The position numbers and the translations under genes are program-made. DNA of 64,000 nt from Acanthosepion pharaonis (taxonomy: Eukaryota; Mollusca; Cephalopoda; Sepiida; Sepiidae), in contig CAHIKZ030005577.1 in NCBI GenBank assembly GCA_903632075.3, positions 620,001 to 684,000 of the forward strand, in the 5' to 3' direction. Positions 21,056-31,590 of this stretch are shown in pieces (the first letter of the stretch is position 1; the number at the start of each line of letters is the position of its first letter). The notes under the pieces were generated by a model. That model was not told where the DNA came from. It worked only from the letters and a program-made list of their open reading frames with translations, and made no database searches.

Positions 21056-21589
21056 AAGAAATAAATGTGAAAACAATTATTTATTCATAAATTTATAAAC
21101 ATTTACTACATTATTAAAATATGTGAACTATAATAAAATCTTTATTATTTACCATTTTATAAAGTTTGAATCAACTGGCAATTAGCTGATGTTTGGCCAA
21201 CCATTCCAATAAAAAATATAATAGTGTAAATAAACAATCTAATAAATATTACAATATTATTATTTTTGTTGTCAATTCTCTAGAATGAAAATGTATAAAT
21301 TCACTTTTTAGGTTTCATTAAAATTCTAATCGTTTTTTTAAAACAATAAACACTACCAAAGAGTGAAGGTAGTTAAAAATAAAAGCAGTGTCATGGGGAA
21401 AAATGTCCCTTTGACACTGTACCTTATTGCAGGCATGTTTATCCATGTTTGCTGTAATGTTCTTGATTTTAACCAAAAAAGAAATACAAATCAACATGTA
21501 AATGTTTAACCCAGATCAATTATAAAATATCAGAGAACAAATATAGATGAATAAAACATCAATATGCAGGTCTTTTACAATCTATGTGG
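21056..21589. other. unassigned AT-rich stretch
   Basis: No feature recognised. Confidence 0.4.
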
Positions 21590-22005
21590 CATCTGTTGGT
21601 TTCAAGAGACCCTGGATCTGCACCCAAATAGTTACGCATCAGCCTCAGATGGCGGCACAACATCTGTTAGGTTTGTACAGGCCCACACAAAAGTGACAGT
21701 CTCTATTGCAACAAATGCAGATGAAGACGGTCTCCTCCAATGTCAACCTATTGTTTTCTTTCTATCAAGCATACTTCTCCCTAGCAACAAGCCTGTTTCT
21801 CCTCTCCTTGATGTGATTCACATATCCATAGTGAGCAACCATTGATGACATCTTCCCACATCTCGATGTCCATGTTCATTGCCCTCATGTCCATTTTGCA
21901 GATGTCCTTGAAGCACAGATGAGGTTGGCCTTGTGCCCTCTTACCAGCAGACTGTTCCCATTACAGTTGCTTTTGGAATCTTCCCATCTGGCATATGGAT
22001 TATTT
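21590..22005 (-). pseudogene. LINE 3' coding end, second family
   Basis: On the minus strand RMPDGKIPKATVMGTVC aligns with the (RMPDGRLPKxxLxGELxxG) signature that follows the RT in many LINEs. It is followed by a diverged HCPH-region and a terminal zinc-finger-like CCNRDCHFCVGLY (C-X2-C-type at the extreme C-terminus of these LINEs). Multiple frameshifts. It differs from the 14/20-kb LINE, which has no terminal finger. Confidence 0.6.
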
Positions 22006-22224
22006 GAAAATTTAATCTAAAACTTTTTAGGATGTGACATTCATGGTATAGGTTTTATTTTTAGAGAAACTCAATGTCTTTTTTTTTTTTAACATAATTT
22101 TACAGAAATTTGATTAAATCAGTTTTATAAAATATTTTATTTAAAGTAAAAGATTTAGAAATAAAGCAATTTTTTTTTTTGTTTTCCTGTAACTTCATGA
22201 AGGAAGAAAAGCGAACTAAGTGAT

Positions 22225-22440
22225 ATTTGTTGGAATTTTGAACCAAACTCTTTAATTAGTCGACAGGGGTAGATAGTACTAATTCCACATGCTATACCTT
22301 CAGACATCTCAGTTTTAGTTAATTCACCTTCATAACTCAACTACCCAAGTTTTTGTCATCACAAAGACTTGTGAGTTCCATCCCTGGCCACAACAGACAG
22401 AATGAAAGAACAGTAAGCTGAATTAAGGGGAATTAACTAA
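22225..22440 (-). repeat. interspersed repeat B, copy
   Basis: ttggaattttgaaccaaact, ctttaattagtcgacagggg, and the inverted B-box block gtgagttccatccctggcca match the 25.4-kb copy. Confidence 0.55.
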
Positions 22441-23399
22441 AATTGAGATTAGGACAATATTGAATCAAATAATTATTAATCAACTGAATAATTTTTTTTT
22501 ACAATAAAATCGTTTGATTTAACCATTACAAATTTTAAAATCCAACATGAGCAGTGTTTGCATTCATAGATTTAGAGAAGTTTTGTTGCTTTATCTGTAC
22601 CAAGACAGTTTCAAACATGCCAGTCTGTAAGATGAGAAAACTTGTTTAATGCTAAAAGATGCGGTCACTGCTGACTGGAGTTGCTTAACAAATAAAAAAA
22701 TAAATCAAACAACCCCTGTTTGTACCCTTAATCACACATGCATATTTAGGCAAAAAAAGGTATTACCAAATACAAGCTTACTCATTTAAAAATTCTTGTA
22801 CCATTTGTAAGTTGGCAGACATTTCCTGAAATACATTTGAAACTGCCATTAAAATATACCAACAGAATTTGTTTTGCATAATTGCACAAAATGTCTTCTT
22901 AAAAGCATCAGCAGACAAGTTGCCTTACTGCTTGCTGAATGCTCACTAAAAATGAAAAATCTGATTCTACAGAAAGACTTATTGGCTCACTGGCAAAAGT
23001 ATTACATTTATATTGTAATAAATTAAGAATTTCTCTATAAAACTGCATCCTTAGTGTTAATATCTCGAAAATAATATTTTATTTAAAATCTTGTCTCTTA
23101 AGGGTATGATTAATATTTTTTAAATCCTATGAAAATTCCAATTCACCTTCTGTAAAGGGAGAGCTAAATCAGCGTATGCTTGTGTATCTGTTCAAGTTTT
23201 AAGTTATGCAAAATGTAGTGGAAACTTATAGTGTTTCCATATGTAAATTTTTAAAATGAAATATGTCATCCACACAAAGAAGGTTTCCTCCCGTCTATGC
23301 TTGCATGTACATATTTAAATTAATATTGCTTAACCATATTCTTAAAAAATCATTGTTTATGACTAATACCTGTTTGTATGTGTCTTTTTAAACTGAATT
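22441..23399. other. unassigned AT-rich stretch
   Basis: No feature recognised. It would be the 3' flank of the minus-strand zinc-finger pseudogene. Confidence 0.4.
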
Positions 23400-24945
23400 T
23401 CAATGAAAACGCTGATCCACAAACTTGACAACAAAATAGTTTCTAACCTGTGTGTATTCTCATATGTTTATTTAAAGTGGAACTGTGAAAATGCTGACCA
23501 ACACATTTTACAAGAAAACGGTTTCTCTCCTGTGTATTTGCATGTGTTTTTTTTAAAATAGAGCTCTGTAAAAATGCTGACCCACAAATTTGACAAGAAA
23601 ATGGTTTCTCTCCAGTGTGTGTACGCCTGTGCGATTTTAAACTAGATCTCACAGAAAATGCTGATGTGCACATGTCACAAGAAAATGGTTTCTCTCCAGT
23701 GTGTTTACACATGTGACTTTTTAAATGAGACATTTGAGAAAAGGCTGATCCACAAACTTGACAACAAAATGGTTTCTCACCTGTGTGTATTCTCATGTGG
23801 TTTTTTAAAGTAGCTTTCTTGGAAAATGCTGATCCACATACTTGACAAGAAAATGGGTTCTCCCCAGTGTGTATTCTCATATGCTTTTTTAAACTAGTTT
23901 TCTCTGAAAATGCTGATCCGCATACTTGACAAGAAAATGGTCTCTCTCTTGTATGTGTTCACATATGGGCTTTCAAATTGGATTTCATGGAAAAGGCAGA
24001 GTCACACTTGTCACAAGAAAATGGATTCTCTCATGTATATTTTTAAAATGGAATTCTCTGAAAATGCTAATCCAGAGTCTTCACAACAATATGATTTTTC
24101 ACCTGTGTGTATTCGCATGTGATTTTTCAAATTGGAGCTATCTGAAAATGCTGATCCACACACTTGACAAGAAAAGGGTTTCTCACCTGTGTGTATTTTC
24201 ATGTGCTTTTTTAAATTGGACTTCTCTGAAAAGTTAAACCCATATACTTGACAAGAAAAGGGTTTTTCTCCTGTGTGTGTTCGTATGTGGGTTTTTAAAT
24301 TGGCTCTCATAGAAAATGCTGATGCACACATGTCACAAGAAAATGGCCTCTTTCCCATATGTATTTTCATGTTTTTTTAAATTACTTTTCTCTAAAAATG
24401 CTCCTTCGCACACTTGACAGGAAAATGGTTTCTTTCCTATATTTTCATGTGCTTTTTTATATCTGATATCAAAGGAAATTCTGATTTACACACTGGTTTC
24501 TCTCTCTCTTGTGTATCTGTTTACTTTTAAATGTGAATACCATGAAAATGCTGATCCAGAAACTTGGTAAGAAAATGGTTTCTCTTCTATCTGTGCTTGC
24601 ATATGTGCCAGTAAAACAATAATCCCCTCACTTGAAAAGAATATGGTTTCTTCCACATGTACATTTCAATGTATCTTTCCAGTTTTGAACTGTTTGCAAA
24701 CCTTAATACCGGAATGGTTACTCTACAATGTTTTTGAATGTGTACAATGAAATGCAAATTCAGGAAACATCACATTGAAAGGTGAATTTAGTAAAAGTGC
24801 TAATGTACAGATTTCACAAGAATGTTTAGTTTGTAATAAGTTAAATATGACTTCTGAAATATAGATCCAGGAACTTGGCAAGAATGTTTTCTTTTTATTT
24901 AATGTGTCTTTTCATGTTGAAAAATTGCTCTTTTTCAATTGGTAT
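23400..24945 (-). pseudogene. C2H2 zinc-finger gene, frameshifted terminal exon
   Basis: A minus-strand relative of the two intact zinc-finger exons. The splice acceptor tttgcag precedes ATACCAATTG at 24945, as in the other two genes. Ten or more fingers can be followed, but the frame breaks repeatedly: a 1-nt class shift after KKH at about 24370, another at about 24020, an in-frame stop at about 23965 (HM-stop-THT), and a shift at about 23530. The best open parts are 24011-24370 (four fingers, CQVYG and CCEDSG with lost ligands) and 23443-23880 (about four good fingers). Fingers beyond 24400 towards the acceptor are degraded further. One finger, FSQMSHLKSHMCKHTGEKPF, is identical to finger 13 of the 56.9-kb gene. 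It is called a pseudogene because at least four independent lesions would have to be sequencing errors otherwise. Confidence 0.8.
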
Positions 24946-24950
24946 CTGCA

Positions 24951-25290
24951 AATAAAGAAGTTGTATAAAAGATTTATATATTATGTTTCATTATACATTT
25001 ATGATAATGCTGTGTTTCAATGAACTGCAACATATGACAATTTATGTTGTCAGAATGAAAAAGAAATGAATAAATATTAATATAATTTAAATACAAAAAT
25101 ATTTGTTTTTGTCTAAGTATTATTAATAAGAAAAAGGTAATTTCATTAGTAAATTAGAAGATGATAGAGAGATGTTTACACTAATAATTAGGCTATAGAA
25201 AAGTGTGCTTGGGCCAAACATTTTATAATCTTAAACAAAAATGAACTGGAAAGGCAAAAAGATGTGTTTATAACTCTGAGATGAGGTATT
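24951..25290. other. unassigned AT-rich stretch
   Basis: Would be the intron upstream of the pseudogene's terminal exon (minus strand). No other exon recognised. Confidence 0.35.
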
Positions 25291-25377
25291 GTAACTATTT
25301 ACATTATTTGGACTGTTGTCTTCTTTATTGTCATATTCACAATGTTTTGGTCACTGTACACTCCTGCCTTCTTCAGG

Positions 25378-25646
25378 TAATATACATTGGAATTTTGAAC
25401 CAAAGCTCTTTATTTAGTCCACAGGGGTAGATTATTCCACATGCCATGCCTTTTCTGGACATCTTAGTTTCAGTTAATTTAGTAACTCCAAGTTTTTGTT
25501 CACCACTGTTGTGGCCAGGTATTGAACTCACAACTCTTTGAGTCAAGTCCCTTGATTACTTCAGCCAACGCTTTTATTCACTGAGCCATGTGTCTATCCC
25601 TGTGGATTAAATAAAGGTTTTGGTTCAAAATTCCAATGTATATAAT
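25378..25646. repeat. foldback form of repeat B
   Basis: About 270 bp with long inverted ends: tatacattggaattttgaac at the left and its complement gttcaaaattccaatgtata at the right, continuing through ctttatttagtccacagggg versus cctgtggattaaataaag. Inside is a tRNA-like block on the minus strand (gtattgaactcacaactctt). About 90 bp to the left is the extra repeat B block (cacaatgttttggtcactgt). Confidence 0.65.
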
Positions 25647-25930
25647 GTGTATGGTCTTCAGTGACAATGGACTTCAATACACAAATCAGGAATTTGCCAG
25701 TTTTGCAGACAATTTCAGATCGGAGATGAGCAAACTAGAGACACAATGCAACAAAATAGTTGCCAGTATCCACTGTTGCATGCAGGCCAAGTCCATGTCC
25801 AAGATGAGAAAACCAAATTGTAGGAATCTGGAATGGTTACACAGACCACTGCAGAACCAAGGTGATACTTAATAGAATCTGCTGATGGCCTGCAGCCATA
25901 AAAGGAATAGGCAATTTCTAAGGCCTGTGT
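25647..25930 (+). pseudogene. LTR-retrotransposon integrase core fragment
   Basis: VFSDNGLQYTNQEFASFADNF matches the second catalytic block of retroelement integrases (VxSDNGPQFxSxEF). The downstream part reads WLHRPLQNQGDT, similar to the later R-x-T-P segment, then stops. Only this scrap is present; no LTR or other pol domain is adjacent. Confidence 0.65.
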
Positions 25931-27439
25931 GAGTTAACAATCCAATGGCAGTCCATGACAACATACCACCCACTATTGATGGGATACATTCAAATCTCAT
26001 CAGCGCTAAGTTTATGAGCTGCTCATCATTATCTTGCACAAATCTCATTCACTATAAATGCTCCGTCTACCTCATTAATATGTCTGGGTAGTTAACTATC
26101 CCTTTTGAAAACACACTTCAGGTCCTCCCAGTTCATGTAATTGACATCTCCTGCAAATAAACACATGTCTACCTGGACCCAAGCTTTCATATTTAACCTT
26201 GTTCCATCCACAGCATATCATAACACTTGGTACATCTAAAGAAAAGCAATAACTAAGGTTTAAAATTAATTTTTAAAACTGAAAAATCTACCTTAAAGCT
26301 TTTTTAATTTTAATTTCAAGCTAAAACACATTAAATTTAATATTTCCAATGAGCAAAATACTTTGGCGTATTTCAAAATTGAATTTAAATGGATTGGAAT
26401 AAGATTTTTTATTATCAGTAAAAATACTGCAATTGTCCATATTTGTCAATCTGTCAACACAATATAATTCTCTTTACTAAAAGATCTTTCAAAAATAAAA
26501 TATACTTCCTGAAGCTTTATTTGAGGAGGATTAGCTGATTTGTAGCAAATATTACTTTTAGTTTAAAACATCACAGAAATTATTTTTTTAACTCAAAGGT
26601 GGGTGCTTTTATGAGGTGTCAAGAGCTCATTTGATAGTTTTATGTTTGGGTATTCTTTCAGAGTGGAACATTTACTGCAACAATTACTTAACAAATATAA
26701 CATGAAGACATTTTTTACATAATTTTTCACTACCCAGTAAGCTTAAAAATTTAGGAAAATATTCTATCTAATATTTTATTGAATTTTAGGTACTTTGGCA
26801 TTTTAGTCTTACTTATGAAGATGCTTGTTGAAGAAATGATAGAAAGTTATCAATAAATTTTAAATTTATTATAGCTACTGCTCTTATCCATATTTACAAA
26901 AATCAGAATGTTTGTCTACAAACAAAAAATTCAAAAGTAATTTTAAATTACTGGGTTCACTGAATTGTAGTAAGTGTTTCCATTTATGATTGGTAAATAT
27001 AGTTTTTACTTAATAGCAATATAACCTAACTGGTACAAATTAATACAGAATTTTAAAAGATCTAAAACTTTATAAATTAGTAAAATTAAAATTTTTAAAA
27101 ATGAAAACAATTCTTGTAAAAATTCATTACTTATCAAAAAATTTTTTTTCCATACCGAATAGTGTTCATAAAATATCTTATTCATAAAGGCAATTAAAAG
27201 TTTTTTTGATAAAATAATGTCTTCTTAGTTTTATTGCATTTTCTATAAGTGGAGGTCCTGTTTGAAAAAAAAAATGATGATTCAAACTCCATAAGGAGTT
27301 GTGCTTATAACTATCATAAACAATAAGCTGTACAAATATGAATTTCTCAAAATTTTATTAGATTAAATTAGGGGGGGGTAAAAGACCAAATGTGGATTAA
27401 ATATGGATCAGAATCCAACAGGATGATAAGATAAAATAA
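25931..27439. other. unassigned AT-rich stretch
   Basis: No gene or repeat recognised across 1.5 kb. A poly-G run (gggggggg) is at about 27372. Confidence 0.4.
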
Positions 27440-27440
27440 A

Positions 27441-27557
27441 AATAGGAAATGTTTTTCAATCTAATATGTTTCACTTTTTATTAAAGCTTCATCAATATCT
27501 GACAAAGCTTTAATAAAAACTGAAACATGTTAGATTGAAAAAATATTTTCCTATTTG
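27441..27557. repeat. imperfect inverted repeat with hammerhead-like core motifs
   Basis: Two arms of about 50 nt (27441-27489 and 27505-27557) around a 15-nt loop. The plus strand has CTGACAA (27499-27505), a possible stem, then CTGAAAC (27520-27526). The minus strand has TTGATGAAGCTT, then GTGAAAC (27495 back to 27468). The hammerhead ribozyme core is CUGAUGA...GAAA, so both are one or two bases off consensus. Hammerheads are known in Penelope-like elements; no Penelope RT is visible here. Confidence 0.45.
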
Positions 27558-27560
<3 letters not shown>

Positions 27561-27594
<34 letters not shown>

Positions 27595-27634
27595 TCACCA
27601 CTAATAGAGATATATATCTCTATTAGTGGTGACT
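27561..27634. repeat. TA microsatellite and 42-bp perfect palindrome
   Basis: (TA)n at 27561-27591 runs into AGTCACCACTAATAGAGATA (27593-27612), which is followed immediately by its exact reverse complement to 27634. The perfect symmetry implies recent or maintained origin, or the joined ends of an inverted element. Confidence 0.9.
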
Positions 27635-28959
27635 ATTGAGACTAGGTTTGTCGAGCTCAGCCGAAGTGAGGCAACCTTCAAATATGTCTATTTTAAAGCA
27701 ACAAAAATCTTTCAGAGTGTGAAGTTTTCATTCTTGACTTCAGCTGGATCCAAAATTAACTAACTCCATCCCTAAAAATATTGACCAAAATACATTTTGT
27801 TGATATTGTTCATAATAAATAAAGTAAAAAAAGAATGAAGTAAAATTAATGTGGCTAGTTGGGCTGCATAAGTCTGAGCCTTATCAAGCTGGAGACATAC
27901 TTAATGGTCAATGTATTTCTTGCTTTTATAAATAATCTTTTTAAAATCTCTAATTATTATATGCCCTGTTTTTCAAAGAACACAGTTTTATTTCAATTTA
28001 TTGTTTTTAAATGTTCATTTAAATAATATATTCTGTACAGTATAAGGTTTTTTAGCAGAATGTATCAATTGAAAAAAGGGCAAATTAAATTTAGCACAAC
28101 TTAAAATCGGCAAAAATCAAAGAAAGTGACAGCCTTAACTCACCAGCTAGAGGGTTGGGGTGAGGAATGGGACTGGGGTAGTGTTGAGGAAATATGACAC
28201 AAGTCAGTAGTACTGAGCATAAACATACAATAAATTAAACTAAAATTTCACAGAGATACATAAACACACTAAGGCATAGACATATATACAAACACACACT
28301 TGAAATAGATACACATTTTTTCAAAAAAACACATCTGGCTGGTGCATTCCACTTCTGCTTTTATTTCTTTACCAAAAAGAGTGAAATTATGTTTTAAGTA
28401 AATATTGAAAGCAGAAATATAAGATGATATACTATTATCAGTTGTCAAAATACTATCTAATGTGATGCTTCAAACAATGCTAAAAGATAATAACCAATCA
28501 TTTTAAGATTTTAATGAGAATTTTCATTTTGCTCAGCAATGGTTAGTAAACATTTTTATTGAAAACTTTTTTGTTAACAGAAATGCACACACTTTTCTGC
28601 TTCTCTTTGAGTTTAACTCACCATTACATTGTAACTTTTATTTTTTATTCAAAGCTTCAATGAATTTAAGTGTAAAGAAGTTTATGGAAAAAATAATTTT
28701 GGACATATTTCTTTCAGTTCAGTGATTTTTTTTTATTTTCCATTATAAATGCCGCTTGTTATAAAATATCAATGTTTATGTCAATTTCATTTACATGTTA
28801 AGCAATGTACCTAACCATTCTCTAAATCTTCAATTAATGGCTCAAATCATCACAATAGAATTATTTTAAAAGTGTGTGCATTCTTCTGAACATGTCAACT
28901 TGTTAAAAAGACACCTACACTATTGATAAAAATTAATTTACCAATAATGGAGAATGATA
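27635..28959. other. unassigned stretch
   Basis: No gene recognised. Short acac-rich simple sequence at 28250-28310. Confidence 0.4.
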
Positions 28960-29337
28960 TAGTGTTAGATCTTAAAGGAAATTTATTTGGGAAGAGGAAT
29001 ATTGCAGAAAAGCGAGAAATTATTAAATTAAGCTGATCAACGTCTTTACTGAAAGATAAAGTCGGCACATGTTCTTTTCAAAATAGATGGTATCAGCAGA
29101 TTGACTGGTTGCGTGCAAGTGTGTCAGAAGAAAAATTCTACTGTTGGCCTTGCTTGTTATTTCAGCCCAAATCTGGTCAACTGTGGACAGATGGAGGTTA
29201 TAGCAATTAGAAAAATATTTTGACTAACAGCAAAGTTCATTCTAAATCTATGAGCCATTTAAATGATTACAAATGTTTAAAAACATTTGGTCTCTGTGAC
29301 ATAGTAACTGCTATTAGTGAATCTGCTAAAAAGGGAA

Positions 29338-29858
29338 TGTTATAGACAAGTGTATGGTTGCAAGAAAGAAATATGACAACAGCAGAAATAGATTTCGTGG
29401 TTTATTTCAACAGGAACGTGTGGGTTTCATCTGTTTTACCTTGTGGTACAGTTCATAAATTGGCTTTGGATCTCGGTTGATCTCTCATAGTAGTTCACAC
29501 ATGTTGATGGTAGTTGATGCTCTCCTGCTGTCAGCTGCTGACTGTGACAGGTCTCTACCCTGGGCACCTGTGGACTGCCATTGAACTTCCGTGTGACCCC
29601 TTTTATAGAGTTTTTTTTATATCTTAACAGGCTCGAAAAAGCGAAGCAAGTATAATTAGGAGGAAGCATTTTATTGGACAAAAAATAGAACACTTTAAAT
29701 ATTATTTTATTTTTCGACTGGAAACGTGTGAAGGGAACATTTGTAAATGAAGATAATGGTCATTTTGTGACGGGGTTTTGTCCCGTTCACATCCGGTTCT
29801 CGCCCTTGAGTATTTGTCTGTAAATCAGCCGAGATATGTCTTATTTTATTTTATAACA
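29338..29858 (-). mobile_element. solo LTR, family 1, copy 2
   Basis: Minus-oriented copy of the LTR at 14651-15168 (521 bp, TGTTAT...ATAACA), flanked by a perfect 4-bp duplication GGAA (29334-29337 and 29859-29862). It splits the hAT transposase relic, so it is younger than that relic. A polyadenylation signal and TATA box are present in the same places as in copy 1. Confidence 0.85.
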
Positions 29859-30199
29859 GGAACAACATAATGAATTAGCAGAAGAAAACAGAATGTATTT
29901 ACAACAGTAAATGCTGTATTATATCTTTGAAAACAAGAACTATCATTGCATGGCCATGATGAAGGTAAAGATAGCTTGAACAAAGGGAATTATTGTGAAT
30001 TATTGCATTGCTTTGTTGAAATATATAGTGTCTTTGTATCAAGACTTTATATCAAAGAAGTATCAAAACAATTTTCAAGAGTTTCAAGTACAATACAGAA
30101 TGACATTATATCTTCAAATTGATAAGGTAATATTTGATGTAATTCAAACTGAAGTTGAAAATACTCCATTTATCTCAGCTTTTATAATCAGGTATATTA

Positions 30200-30700
30200 C
30201 TGGATCCAAAATAAAAGATTTTTTGGTCTGGTTTATTTTGTTTTACAGCATATCAACCTCAATGGGTTATTTCATGATGACAACATTTTTAGGATAGATT
30301 CGTATGAATAGAATATGTATTCTTTTGTTTAGATTGGTTTGGTTTATTATATTGTTTTATGGCATATCAACCACAATGGGTTATTTAATGCCGACAACAT
30401 TTTTTATTGCTGGTAATATTTTGTTTTGTGAAAAATCTGTTTCTAGTAATATTTTTCTTTCAAAATTGTATTTCTGGTAATAATTTTTTTCAAAAAGGTA
30501 TTGCTGGTAATAGTTGACTATTTGCCCATAGCTGGGAACCTAACAGGTGCTACCACCTTGAGTCAGGGTGGACCTGGGAACACCAGCAATTAAGAGGTGG
30601 TTCCACACCCCTCAAAAGCTCCTGATCAGAGGCCTTGCTGCTGGATGTAGTTTATTGTCTTACCCAGGATGCGGATGTAGTTTAACATCTTACCCAGGAC
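30200..30700 (+). repeat. unidentified insert in the hAT relic
   Basis: Transposase similarity lapses here. The segment has two related blocks (ggtttattttgttttacagc and ggtttattatattgttttat, each followed by catatcaacc-caatgggtta) and a GC-richer end (cttgagtcagggtggacctg). It is probably one or two other retroposons. Confidence 0.4.
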
Positions 30701-31590
30701 GAGAAAGATTTTTAGGAATTTTTGATGTAATTAGTAATGTTAAAAGCACTTCAAGGTTAGCTGATGTAATAGAAACTGCTTTAAACTTTTAGTAATGTTA
30801 AAAATAAACTGGTTTGAAAATCAGTGCAATGATAAAGAGTATAAAAATATTATTGAAACAACAATGCTTGAAATTGAACATTTGATTGATTCTGACCCCC
30901 CCCCCATTCTTCATAAAATAATCAGAGGAAAGCAGCTACAGTATAAAGTGATTTATCTGGAAATATTTCAGTGTATTTTAATGTCATTGAAGGAGTGATT
31001 TGCTCACTTTGAAGAATTTTAATATTTTGAACTATTCAAAGTAAAGAAGTTGGAAATGCTTGCAGATAATTTTCTAACGAAGCATATTAACAACCTTGCA
31101 ATGCAAATACACAAATTTATTTGATTACAAATATTTAGTAAACTAACTGAAATATTTATATATTATGACAATGACTTTAAAAAATGTGAGTCATGTCATT
31201 TTGGAATTACTTCATAAACTGGGTTTTTAATCTGTAATGCCAGAGACTGTAAAATTGATTCAACTTTTTCTAACTATCCCTGCCACATCTGTTGCAAACA
31301 AAAGTTTCTCAACCTTAGACAGAATTAAGGCATTCTTAAGATGCAAAATGGCTGAAAAATGATTGTCTTTGCTGGCTTGTATTTTGATTGAGATTCTTGT
31401 CGATTTAGAACAGCAAAATGAATTATACAAACTGTTTGAGAAGTTTGCCATAAAACCAAGGCATTTGGAATTTATGTGTAAATAAAGTAAGTGCTATTTT
31501 TTAAAAATTAAACTTGTGTATGTCTACATTTTAATGTATGAGTGAAGTGTTAATTAAAAACTGTATTGCTGATTTTAACAGTGAGTCAGG

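Larger units (their letters stand above)
28960..31487 (+). pseudogene. hAT-superfamily transposase relic with TTF-type zinc finger
   Basis: Pieces of one transposase in order. RWYQQIDWLRASVSEEKFYC and WPCLLF (29090-29163) form the TTF-type zinc finger seen in ZMYM-like hAT transposases. Then SKVHSKSMSHLNDYK, the solo LTR (29338-29858), then EQHNELAEENR and the linker region NCIALLKYIVS (29860-30180). A 30200-30700 insert follows, then RERFLGIFDVI, and finally the C-terminal dimerisation block IPATSVANKSFSTL with AFLRCKMAEK (31270-31360). Stops and frameshifts occur throughout. The family's cut-and-paste activity is lost here. No terminal inverted repeats were located. Confidence 0.75.
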
